A stretch of 64,000 nucleotides of DNA from Ophthalmolycus amberensis. Taxonomy: Eukaryota > Chordata > Actinopteri > Perciformes > Zoarcidae. The DNA lies in NCBI GenBank assembly GCA_024529925.1, contig JAFEUB010001183.1, forward strand, positions 90,750 to 154,749, written 5' to 3'. Shown in pieces: positions 1 to 11,500 of the stretch; positions within the stretch are counted from its first letter, which is position 1; each line of letters opens with the position of its first letter. Position numbers and translations under genes: made by a program. The notes beneath the pieces are model-generated. The model had not been told where the DNA came from, ran no database searches, and worked only from the letters and a program-made list of their open reading frames with translations.

Positions 1-1451
1 ACGAGCTAAATGCATAAATTAGGCACCAAAGCTACCCAAACACAAGCACTGACTTGACTTGTGAATGCAGTAAGTGCTTTTTGTTGGGGTAGTTTTGCTG
101 ACCTCTGAAATCCCAGCCTTCCTTTCAAAGAATTTATGAAGAAAGCCCTTCTAGATCGATTGTTACTAGTTAAAGAACATGATTTCTAAGTCTTCTTACT
201 ACCCTAACTTGAGCATTGACTGTTGAATTCTGTAAGTGCTTTTTGTTGGGGTAGTTTTGCTGATCCCTACATCTTCAAGTGTGTAAGCTGTATTTCTTTT
301 CAAATCTCTACTGAGATATCTTCTAACATTTTAGTCCCTGATTCTGCATTGGAATCAGTTTCAAATATGTTGTCTATTGTTTCAGAAGCTGTCTTGGGGT
401 CTTAAAGTAGAATGTGCCTTTTGGAGTAGATGTACAGTGCTAACTGTATTTCTTTGTATTGGTTCTCAGTACTCCTGAGTGAGCTCCAACTTCAGGCCAC
501 CATGTGGCAAAGATTTGCACCAAGAAGACTCATTGCACTCGAATTGACCATTCATCAAATGCTAATGGTGTGCATACATTTAAGTTGATAGTTGTATCTT
601 CATGGAGCCTTTGTGTTCTTACATAGTCTAGACCACTGAAACCTCATCAAAAAGTAGGCGGAGTTCATGTGACTTGGCTGCATTCAGTATTTAAGATGGT
701 CAAATTTGAGCAGGAAGCACCACTTCCACAGCTTCCTGGGCACAACACAGTTGATGCAAGGAGCGAACCATCTGGACTACGGGGGAACTCATGACTGCTC
801 TCTGTAAGTCATTTATATTTCCTCAACTTGAGCATTGGCTTGTGTTTTTAATTCAGTAAGTGCTACTTGTTGAGGTGGTTGAACATGACAAATACTACAG
901 ACTACAACTGAAGAAAGATGTCAATGAAATCACATTCAGATAACCTCAAACTGAGACACTGATGATTCTTTCGTTCATAAGTGCTTCTCTTTGGGGTTGT
1001 CTTGGTTGTGTGTTCTTCAACAGACATATCAGGGGACAAATGCACAGACAGTAGATTTCCATCATTTTAAAATGACGAGCTAAATGCATAAATTAGGCAC
1101 CAAAGCTACCCAAACACAAGCACTGACTTGACTTGTGAATGCAGTAAGTGCTTTTTGTTGGGGTAGTTTTGCTGACCTCTGAAATCCCAGCCTTCCTTTC
1201 AAAGAATTTATGAAGAAAGCCCTTCTAGATCGATTGTTACTAGTTAAAGAACATGATTTCTAAGTCTTCTTACTACCCTAACTTGAGCATTGACTGTTGA
1301 ATTCAGTAAGTGCTTTTTGTTGGGGTAGTTTTGCTGATCCCTACATCTTCAAGTGTGTAAGCTGTATTTCTTTTCAAATCTCGACTGAGATATCTTCTAA
1401 CATTTTAGTCCCTGATTCTGCATTGGAATCAGTTTCAAATCTGTTGTCTAT
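1..1451 (+). repeat. Satellite array, first segment
   Basis: The window opens almost at the unit start used here (TGACGAGCTAAATGC). Positions 1-1072 are one full-type unit, and the next unit begins near 1073 and is broken at 1451 by a transposon. The unit is AT-rich and contains several relatives of the motif GTAAGTGCTTTTTGTTGGGG. I see no RNA gene and no ATG-started protein frame of meaningful length. The AT at 1450-1451 is the left copy of the transposon target-site duplication. Confidence 0.95.
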
Positions 1452-1527
1452 AGAGTAGTCTCACCTACGTCACGATCTCCTTAGTTACGAGGTCTGTCCG
1501 CCATGTTGGAGTACATACAGATCCTAC

Positions 1528-2136
1528 ATGGCGGCGAGTAAACAAGGAAGTGCGGCGAAAATACCATACTTTGAATCACTGGATAGTGCATCAAAGGTTC
1601 GCTACCTGGCCAAATAGAAGGTTATTGGTAACTTGGATCCCGGCGAGCTTGTATTTTTGAAAAACGACCACGAGCACATGTATCAGATACAGACTCAAAT
1701 CAGTGTGTGCAATGCCGAGTTTGCGGACTTTGTGCTATGGACAGAGAAGGACCTCCACATTGAGCGTATTGAAGAAGACCAATCAATGTGGGACATAATG
1801 GTGGCATCGTCCAAAGATTTCTTCAATAAGGCTGTCCTGCCAGAACTTGTCGGGAAATTTTATTCTCGAGAGAATGTCCAGACGCCAGCACTGTGTGCCA
1901 TCCAGGTACCATGCGGAGAGAACTCGGCGAGTGCAGATGATGACCACTCGCCAACATACTGTTATTGTGGGGAGTCTGAGGACTATGATGACATGATAAT
2001 GTGTGAAGATGAAAATTGCAAAGTAGTCTGGTATCACTTGGTCTGTCTGAAAATCAAACGTGTTCGGAAAGGCAAGTGGCTCTGCCCTGACTGTCGAAAA
2101 CAATCTAAAAAGAAGCCTCGTAAAACTAACAAGTGA
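1528..2136 (+). pseudogene. Fused gene 2 remnant: N-terminal exon joined to YqaJ tail and PHD finger
   Basis: The ATG at 1528 starts the same N-terminus as gene 2 in copies 1 and 2 (MAASKQGSAAKIPYF). A TTG-to-TAG change gives a stop at 1615-1617 after 29 codons. Past it the same frame runs into the deletion join, where residues Asn-Leu-Asp-Pro are followed directly by Gly-Glu-Leu-Val from late exon 2, and stays open to the natural stop at 2134-2136. It keeps a complete PHD finger (Cys-x-Cys, then Cys, Cys, His, Cys and the final WLCPDC) and the basic tail. The nuclease ExK motif and the SWIM finger are absent. One substitution therefore separates this from an open fusion frame of about 202 residues. 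As it stands only a 29-residue peptide would be made from the ATG. A PHD-only by-product could matter if translation restarted downstream, but nothing in the sequence shows this. Confidence 0.8.
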
Positions 2137-2226
2137 TATATGTAGTAGCTGTGTTAGCAATATTCAATGTTTACTCAGTGTAATACAACATACATGTATG
2201 TGGGTTGATTGGAAGAAACAACAAAC

Positions 2227-2232
2227 AATAAA
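2227..2232 (+). terminator. AATAAA polyadenylation signal (copy 0, gene 2 direction)
   Basis: Canonical AATAAA about 90 bp after the gene 2 stop. It is at the same place in the other copies (minus strand at 25797, 35363 and 63291), supporting a real gene 2 3' end. Confidence 0.6.
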
Positions 2233-2491
2233 ATACACTGTACAACTTGGAAATGTATGTAGTTTTACTTTCACAATTATTCCAGTACAAAATACTTGTA
2301 TGTTAGAAGAAACATGCTGACTCAAACGCTGATGTGTATTTACAGAAGTCTATGGCACATACATTTAGAGTGAGCTCTGCTGCCACAACCAAAGACAGCA
2401 CAAAAGTTCACCATGATCGATAGGTTATGCGACTCAGTCGTGCATGCCAGTGGCTTTGTGTGTACTCCAACATGGCCGACAGCTAAAACTG

Positions 2492-2499
2492 TGACGTCA
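2492..2499. promoter_or_regulatory. CRE-like palindrome TGACGTCA in the terminal inverted repeat
   Basis: A perfect 8-bp CREB/ATF consensus about 15 bp inside the end of copy 0, on the gene 1 promoter side. Copy 3 keeps it; copies 1 and 2 have TAACGTCA, consistent with CpG decay. Binding is inferred from the motif only. Confidence 0.4.
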
Positions 2500-2513
2500 C
2501 ATGAGACCACTCT

Positions 2514-5500
2514 ATTGTTTCAGAAGCTGTCTTGGGGTCTTAAAGTAGAATGTGCCTTTTGGAGTAGATGTACAGTGCTAACTGTATTTCTTTGTATTGG
2601 TTCTCAGTACTCCTGAGTGAGCTCCAACTTCAGGCCACCATGTGGCAAAGATTTGCACCAAGAAGACTCATTGCACTCGAATTGACCATTCATCAAATGC
2701 TAATGGTGTGCATACATTTAAGTTGATAGTTGTATCTTCATGGAGCCTTTGTGTTCTTACATAGTCTAGACCACTGAAACCTCATCAAAAAGTAGGCGGA
2801 GTTCATGTGACTTGGCTGCATTCAGTATTTAAGATGGTCAAATTTGAGCAGGAAGCACCACTTCCACAGCTTCCTGGGCACAACACAGATGATGCAAGGA
2901 GCGAACCATCTGGGCTACGGGGGAACTCATGCTACTTGTTGAGGCGGTTGAACATGACAAATACTACAGACTACAACTGAAGATAGATGTCAATGAAATC
3001 ACATTCAGATAACCTCAAACTGAGACACTGATGATTATTTCGTTCATAAGTGCTTCTCTTTGGGGTTGTCTTGGTTGTGTGTTCTTCAACAGACATATCA
3101 GGGGACAAATGCACAGACAGTAGATTTCCATCATTTTAAAATGACGAGCTAAATGCATAAATTAGGCACCAAAGCTACCCAAACACAAGCACTGACTTGA
3201 CTTGTGAATGCAGTAAGTGCTTTTTGTTGGGGTAGTTTTGCTGACCTCTGAAATCCCAGCCTTCTTTTCAAAGAATTTATGAAGAAAGCCCTGCTAGATC
3301 GATTGGTACTGGTTAAACAACATGATTTCTAAGTCTTCTTCCTACCCTAACTTGAGCATTGACTGTTGAATTCAGTAAGTGCTTTTTGTTGGGGTAGTTT
3401 TGCTGATCTCTATATCTTCAAGTGTGTAAGCTGTATCTTTGTATTGGTTCTCAGTACTCCTGAGTGAGCTCCAACTTCAGGCCACCATGTGGCAAAGATT
3501 TGCACCAAGAAGACTCATTGCACTCGAATTGACCATTCATCAAATGCTAATGGTGTGCATACATTTAAGTTGATAGTTGTATCTTCATGGAGCCTTTGTG
3601 TTCTTACATAGTCTAGACCACTGAAACCTCATCAAAAAGTAGGCGGAGTTCATGTGACTTGGCTGCATTCAGTATTTAAGATGGTCAATTTTGAGCAGGA
3701 AGCACCACTTCCACAGCTTCCTGGGCACAACACAGATGATGCAAGGAGCGAACCATCTGGACTACGGGGGAACTCATGACTGCTCTCTGTAAGTCATTTA
3801 TATTTCCTCAACTTGAGCATTGGCTTGTGTTTTTAATTCAGTAAGTGCTACTTGTTGAGGTGGTTGAACATGACAAATACTACAGACTACAACTGAAGAA
3901 AGAGGTCAATGAAATCACATTCAGATAACCTCAAACTGAGACACTGATGATTCTTTCGTTCATAAGTGCTTCTCTTTGGGGTTGTCTTGGTTGTGTGTTC
4001 TTCAACAGACATATCAGGGGACAAATGCACAGACAGTGGATTTCCATCATTTTAAAATGACTAGCTAAATGCATAAATTAGGCACCAAAGCTACCCAAAC
4101 ACAAGCACTGACTTGACTTGTGAATGCAGTAAGTGCTTTTTGTTGGGGTAGTTTTGCTGACCTCTGAAATCCCAGCCTTCCTTTCAAAGAATTTATGAAG
4201 AAAGCCCTTCTAGATCGATTGTTACTAGTTAAAGAACATGATTTCTAAGTCTTCTTACTACCCTAACTTGAGCATTGACTGTTGAATTCAGTAAGTGCTT
4301 TTTGTTGGGGTAGTTTTGCTGATCCCTACATCTTCAAGTGTGTAAGCTGTATTTCTTTTCAAATCTCGACTGAGATATCTTCTAACATTTTAGTCCCTGA
4401 TTCTGCATTGGAATCAGTTTCAAATCTGTTGTATATTGTTTCAGAAGCTGTCTTGGGGTCTTAAAGTAGAATGTGCCTTTTGGAGTAGATGTACAGTGCT
4501 AACTGTATTTCTTTGTATTGGTTCTCAGTACTCCTGAGTGAGCTCCAACTTCAGGCCACCATGTGGCAAAGATTTGCACCAAGAAGACTCATTGCACTCG
4601 AATTGACCATTCATCAAATGCTAATGGTGTGCATACATTTAAGTTGATAGTTGTATCTTCATGGAGCCTTTGTGTTCTTACATAGTCTAGACCACTGAAA
4701 CCTCATCAAAAAGTAGGCGGAGTTCATGTGACTTGGCTGCATTCAGTATTTAAGATGGTCAAATTTGAGCTGGAAGCACCACTTCCACAGCTTCCTGGGC
4801 ACAACACAGATGATGCAAGGAGCGAACCATCTGGGCTACGGGGGAACTCATGCTACTTGTTGAGGCGGTTGAACATGACAAAATACTACAGACTACAACT
4901 GAAGATAGATGTCAATGAAATCACATTCAGATAACCTCAAACTGAGACACTGATGATTATTTCGTTCATAAGTGCTTCTCTTTGGGGTTGTCTTGGTTGT
5001 GTGTTCTTCAACAGACATATCAGGGGACAAATGCACAGACAGTAGATTTCCATCATTTTAAAATGACGAGCTAAATGCATAAATTAGGCACCAAAGCTAC
5101 CCAAACACAAGCACTGACTTGACTTGTGAATGCAGTAAGTGCTTTTTGTTGGGGTAGTTTTGCTGACCTCTGAAATCCCAGCCTTCTTTTCAAAGAATTT
5201 ATGAAGAAAGCCCTGCTAGATCGATTGGTACTGGTTAAACAACATGATTTCTAAGTCTTCTTACTACCCTAACTTGAGCATTGACTGTTGAATTCAGTAA
5301 GTGCTTTTTGTTGGGGTAGTTTTGCTGATCTCTATATCTTCAAGTGTGTAAGCTGTATCTTTGTATTGGTTCTCAGTACTCCTGAGTGAGCTCCAACTTC
5401 AGGCCACCATGTGGCAAAGATTTGCACCAAGAAGACTCATTGCACTCGAATTGACCATTCATCAAATGCTAATGGGGTGCATACATTTAAGTTGATAGTT

Positions 5501-8500
5501 GTATCTTCATGGAGCCTTTGTATTCTTACATAGTCTAGACCAATGAAACCTCATCAAAAAGTAGGCGGAGTTCATGTGACTTGGCTGCATTCAGTATTTA
5601 AGATGGTCAAATTTGAGCAGGAAGCACCACTTCCACAGCTTCCTGGGCACAACACAGATGATGCAAGGAGCGAACCATCTGGACTACGGGGGAACTCATG
5701 ACTGCTCTCTGTAAGTCATTTATATTTCCTCAACTTGAGCATTGGCTTGTGTTTTTAATTCAGTAAGTGCTACTTGTTGAGGTGGTTGAACATGACAAAT
5801 ACTACAGACTACAACTGAAGATAGATTTCAATGAAATCACATTCAGATAACCTCAAACTGAGACACTGATGATTCTTTCGTTCATAAGTGCTTCTCTTTG
5901 GGGTTGTCTTGGTCGTGTGTTCTTCAACAGACATATCAGGGGACAAATGCACAGACAGTAGATTTCCATCATTTTAAAATGACGAGCTAAATGCATAAAT
6001 TAGGCACCAAAGCTACCCAAACACAAGCACTGACTTGACTTGTGAATGCAGTAAGTGCTTTTTGTTGGGGTAGTTTTGCTGACCTCTGAAATCCCAGCCT
6101 TCCTTTCAAAGAATTTATGAAGAAAGCCCTTCTAGATCGATTGTTACTAGTTAAAGAACATGATTTCTAAGTCTTCTTACTACCCTAACTTGAGCATTGA
6201 CTGTTGAATTCTGTAAGTGCTTTTTGTTTGGGCAGTTTTGCTGATCCCTACATCTTCAAGTGTGTAAGCTGTATTTCTTTTCAAATCTCTACTGAGATAT
6301 CTTCTAACATTTTAGTCCCTGATTCTGCATTGGAATCAGTTTCAAATCTGTTGTCTATTGTTTCAGAAGCTGTCTTGGGGTCTTAAAGTAGAATGTGCCT
6401 TTTGGAGTAGATGTACAGTGCTAACTGTATTTCTTTGTATTGGTTCTCAGTACTCCTGAGTGAGCTCCAACTTCAGGCCACCATGTGGCAAAGATTTGCA
6501 CCAAGAAGTGGTGCAAATCGATGCCGATAAAGTAGCACTCGAATTGACCATTCATCAAATGCTAATGGTGTGCATACATTTAAGTTGATAGTTGTATCTT
6601 CATGGAGCCTTTGTGTTCTTACATAGTCTAGACCACTGAAACCTCATCAAAAAGTAGGCGGAGTTCATGTGACTTGGCTGCATTCAGTATTTAAGATGGT
6701 CAAATTTGAGCAGGAAGCACCACTTCCACAGCTTCCTGGGCACAACACAGATGATGCAAGGAGCGAACCATCTGGGCTACGGGGGAACTCATGCTACTTG
6801 TTGAGGCAGTTGAACATGACAAATACTACAGACTACAACTGAAGATAGATGTCAATGAAATCACATTCAGATAACCTCAAACTGAGACACTGATGATTAT
6901 TTCGTTCATAAGTGCTTCTCTTTGGGGTTGTCTTGGTTGTGTGTTCTTCAACAGACATATCAGGGGACAAATGCACAGACAGTAGATTTCCATCATTTTA
7001 AAATGACGAGCTAAATGCATAAATTAGGCACCAAAGCTACCCAAACACAAGCACTGACTTGACTTGTGAATGCAGTAAGTGCTTTTTGTTGGGGTAGTTT
7101 TGCTGACCTCTGAAATCCCAGCCTTCTTTTCAAAGAATTTATGAAGAAAGCCCTGCTAGATCGATTGGTACTGGTTAAAGAACATGATTTATAAGTCTTC
7201 TTACTACCCTAACTTGAGCATTGACTGTTGAATTCTGTAAGTGCTTTTTGTTGGGGTAGTTTTGCTGATCTCTACATCTTCAAGTGTGTAAGCTGTATCT
7301 TTGTATTGGTTCTCAGTACTCCTGAGTGAGCTCCAACTTCAGGCCACCATGTGGCAAAGATTTGCACCAAGAAGACTCATTGCACTCGAATTGACCATTC
7401 ATCAAATGCTAATGGTGTGCATACATTTAAGTTGATAGTTGTATCTTCATGGAGCCTTTGTATTCTTACATAGTCTAGACCAATGAAACCTCATCAAAAA
7501 GTAGGCGGAGTTCATGTGACTTGGCTGCATTCAGTATTTAAGATGGTCAAATTTGAGCAGGAAGCACCACTTCCACAGCTTCCTGGGCACAACACAGATG
7601 ATGCAAGGAGCGAACCATCTGGACTACGGGGGAACTCATGACTGCTCTCTGTAAGTCATTTATATTTCCTCAACTTGAGCATTGGCTTGTGTTTTTAATT
7701 CAGTAAGTGCTACTTGTTGAGGTGGTTGAACAGGACAAATACTACAGACTACAACTGAAGAAAGATGTCAATGAAATCACATTCAGATAACCTCAAACTG
7801 AGACACTGATGATTCTTTCGTTCATAAGTGCTTCTCTTTGGGGTTGTCTTGGTTGTGTGTTCTTCAACAGACATATCAGGGGACAAATGCACAGACAGTA
7901 GATTTCCATCATTTTAAAATGACGAGCTAAATGCATAAATTAGGCACCAAAGCTACCCAAACACAAGCACTGACTTGACTTGTGAATGCAGTAAGTGCTT
8001 TTTGTTGGGTTAGTTTTGCTGACCTCTGAAATCCCAGCCTTCCTTTCAAAGAATTTATGAAGAAAGCCCTTCTAGATCGATTGTTACTAGTTAAAGAACA
8101 TGATTTCTAAGTCTTCTTACTACCCTAACTTGAGCATTGACTGTTGAATTCTGTAAGTGCTTTTTGTTGGGGTAGTTTTGCTGATCCCTACATCTTCAAG
8201 TGTGTAAGCTGTATTTCTTTTCAAATCTCTACTGAGATATCTTCTAACATTTTAGTCCCTGATTCTGCATTGGAATCAGTTTCAAATCTGTTGTCTATTG
8301 TTTCAGAAGCTGTCTTGGGGTCTTAAAGTAGAATGTGCCTTTTGGAGTAGATGTACAGTGCTAACTGTATTTCTTTGTATTGGTTCTCAGTACTCCTGAG
8401 TGAGCTCCAACTTCAGGCCACCATGTGGCAAAGATTTGCACCAAGAAGACTCATTGCACTCGAATTGACCATTCATCAAATGCTAATGGTGTGCATACAT

Positions 8501-11500
8501 TTAAGTTGATAGTTGTATCTTCATGGAGCCTTTGTATTCTTACATAGTCTAGACCAATGAAACCTCATCAAAAAGTAGGCGGAGTTCATGTGACTTGGCT
8601 GCATTCAGTATTTAAGATGGTCAAATTTGAGCAGGAAGCACCACTTCCACAGCTTCCTGGGCACAACACAGATGATGCAAGGAGCGAACCATCTGGACTA
8701 CGGGGGAACTCATGACTGCTCTCTGTAAGTCATTTATATTTCCTCAACTTGAGCATTGGCTTGTGTTTTTAATTCAGTAAGTGCTACTTGTTGAGGTGGT
8801 TGAACAGGACAAATACTACAGACTACAACTGAAGAAAGATGTCAATGAAATCACATTCAGATAACCTCAAACTGAGACACTGATGATTCTTTCGTTCATA
8901 AGTGCTTCTCTTTGGGGTTGTCTTGGTTGTGTGTTCTTCAACAGACATATCAGGGGACAAATGCACAGACAGTAGATTTCCATCATTTTAAAATGACGAG
9001 CTAAATGCATAAATTAGGCACCAAAGCTACCCAAACACAAGCACTGACTTGACTTGTGAATGCAGTAAGTGCTTTTTGTTGGGGTAGTTTTGCTGACCTC
9101 TGAAATCCCAGCCTTCCTTTCAAAGAATTTATGAAGAAAGCCCTTCTAGATCGATTGTTACTAGTTAAAGAACATGATTTCTAAGTCTTCTTACTACCCT
9201 AACTTGAGCATTGACTGTTGAATTCTGTAAGTGCTTTTTGTTGGGGTAGTTTTGCTGATCTCTATATCTTCAAGTGTGTAAGCTGTATCTTTGTATTGGT
9301 TCTCAGTACTCCTGAGTGAGCTCCAACTTCAGGCCACCATGTGGCAAAGATTTGCACCAAGAAGACTCATTGCACTCGAATTGACCATTCATCAAATGCT
9401 AATGGGGTGCATACATTTAAGTTGATAGTTGTATCTTCATGGAGCCTTTGTATTCTTACATAGTCTAGACCAATGAAACCTCATCAAAAAGTAGGCGGAG
9501 TTCATGTGACTTGGCTGCATTCAGTATTTAAGATGGTCAAATTTGAGCAGGAAGCACCACTTCCACAGCTTCCTGGGCACAACACAGATGATGCAAGGAG
9601 CGAACCATCTGGACTACGGGGGAACTCATGACTGCTCTCTGTAAGTCATTTATATTTCCTCAACTTGAGCATTGGCTTGTGTTTTTAATTCAGTAAGTGC
9701 TACTTGTTGAGGTGGTTGAACATGACAAATACTACAGACTACAACTGAAGATAGATGTCAATGAAATCACATTCAGATAACCTCAAACTGAGACACTGAT
9801 GATTCTTTCGTTCATAAGTGCTTCTCTTTGGGGTTGTCTTGGTTGTGTGTTCTTCAACAGACATATCAGGGGACAAATGCACAGACAGTAGATTTCCATC
9901 ATTTTAAAATGACGAGCTAAATGCATAAATTAGGCACCAAAGCTACCCAAACACAAGCACTGACTTGACTTGTGAATGCAGTAAGTGCTTTTTGTTGGGG
10001 TAGTTTTGCTGACCTCTGAAATCCCAGCCTTCCTTTCAAAGAATTTATGAAGAAAGCCCTTCTAGATCGATTGTTACTAGTTAAAGAACATGATTTCTAA
10101 GTCTTCTTACTACCCTAACTTGAGCATTGACTGTTGAATTCTGTAAGTGCTTTTTGTTGGGGTAGTTTTGCTGATCCCTACATCTTCAAGTGTGTAAGCT
10201 GTATTTCTTTTCAAATCTCTACTGAGATATCTTCTAACATTTTAGTCCCTGATTCTGCATTGGAATCAGTTTCAAATCTGTTGTCTATTGTTTCAGAAGC
10301 TGTCTTGGGGTCTTAAAGTAGAATGTGCCTTTTGGAGTAGATGTACAGTGCTAACTGTATTTCTTTGTATTGGTTCTCAGTACTCCTGAGTGAGCTCCAA
10401 CTTCAGGCCACCATGTGGCAAAGATTTGCACCAAGAAGACTCATTGCACTCGAATTGACCATTCATCAAATGCTAATGGTGTGCATACATTTAAGTTGAT
10501 AGTTGTATCTTCATGGAGCCTTTGTGTTCTTACATAGTCTAGACCACTGAAACCTCATCAAAAAGTAGGCGGAGTTCATGTGACTTGGCTGCATTCAGTA
10601 TTTAAGATGGTCAAATTTGAGCAGGAAGCACCACTTCCACAGCTTCCTGGGCACAACACAGATGATGCAAGGAGCGAACCATCTGGACTACGGGGGAACT
10701 CATGACTGCTCTCTGTAAGTCATTTATATTTCCTCAACTTGAGCATTGGCTTGTGTTTTTAATTCAGTAAGTGCTACTTGTTGAGGTGGTTGAACATGAC
10801 AAATACTACAGACTACAACTGAAGATAAGATGTCAATGAAATCACATTCAGATAACCTCAAACTGAGACACTGATGATTCTTTCGTTCATAAGTGCTTCT
10901 CTTTGGGGTTGTCTTGGTCGTGTGTTCTTCAACAGACATATCAGGGGACAAATGCACAGACAGTAGATTTCCATCATTTTAAAAGTGACGAGCTAAATGC
11001 ATAAATTAGGCACCGAAGCTACCCAAACACAAGCACTGACTTGACTTGTGAATGCAGTAAGTGCTTTTTGTTGGGGTAGTTTTGCTGACCTCTGAAATCC
11101 CAGCCTTCCTTTCAAAGAATTTATGAAGAAAGCCCTTCTAGATCGATTGTTACTAGTTAAAGAACATGATTTCTAAGTCTTCTTACTACCCTAACTTGAG
11201 CATTGACTGTTGAATTCTGTAAGTGCTTTTTGTTGGGGTAGTTTTGCTGATCCCTACATCTTCAAGTGTGTAAGCTGTATTTCTTTTCAAATCTCTACTG
11301 AGATATCTTCTAACATTTTAGTCCCTGATTCTGCATTGGAATCAGTTTCAAATCTGTTGTATATTGTTTCAGAAGCTGTCTTGGGGTCTTAAAGTAGAAT
11401 GTGCCTTTTGGAGTAGATGTACAGTGCTAACTGTATTTCTTTGTATTGGTTCTCAGTACTCCTGAGTGAGCTCCAACTTCAGGCCACCATGTGGCAAAGA

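Larger units (their letters stand above)
1452..2513 (-). mobile_element. Non-autonomous ISL2EU-type element, internally deleted (copy 0)
   Basis: A 1,062-bp element inserted inside a satellite unit. It begins AGAGTAGTCTCACC and ends AGACCACTCT, with AT on both sides; removing the element and one AT restores the satellite join CTGTTGTCT-AT-TGTTTCAG seen in other units. It lies opposite to copies 1-3: gene 2 sequence reads on the plus strand. Two deletions shaped it. One joins gene 2 exon 1 to the late part of exon 2 near 1640. The other, near 2375, removes nearly all of gene 1 except its first codons and leader. Its terminal motifs keep CpGs that copies 1 and 2 have lost, so it derives from a somewhat different source copy. 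It has no transposase and would depend on another copy to move. Confidence 0.9.

Noticed and set aside
4728..4934. 68-codon frame in the 1,006-bp units (also 11656 and 13569)
   Set aside because: It starts at GTG and exists only because the 69-bp deletion and an extra A remove stops; units without the deletion end earlier.
10724..10957. 77-codon minus-strand frame in one satellite unit
   Set aside because: Appears only where a single-base insertion (GAAGATAAGATG) joins frames; absent in other units.
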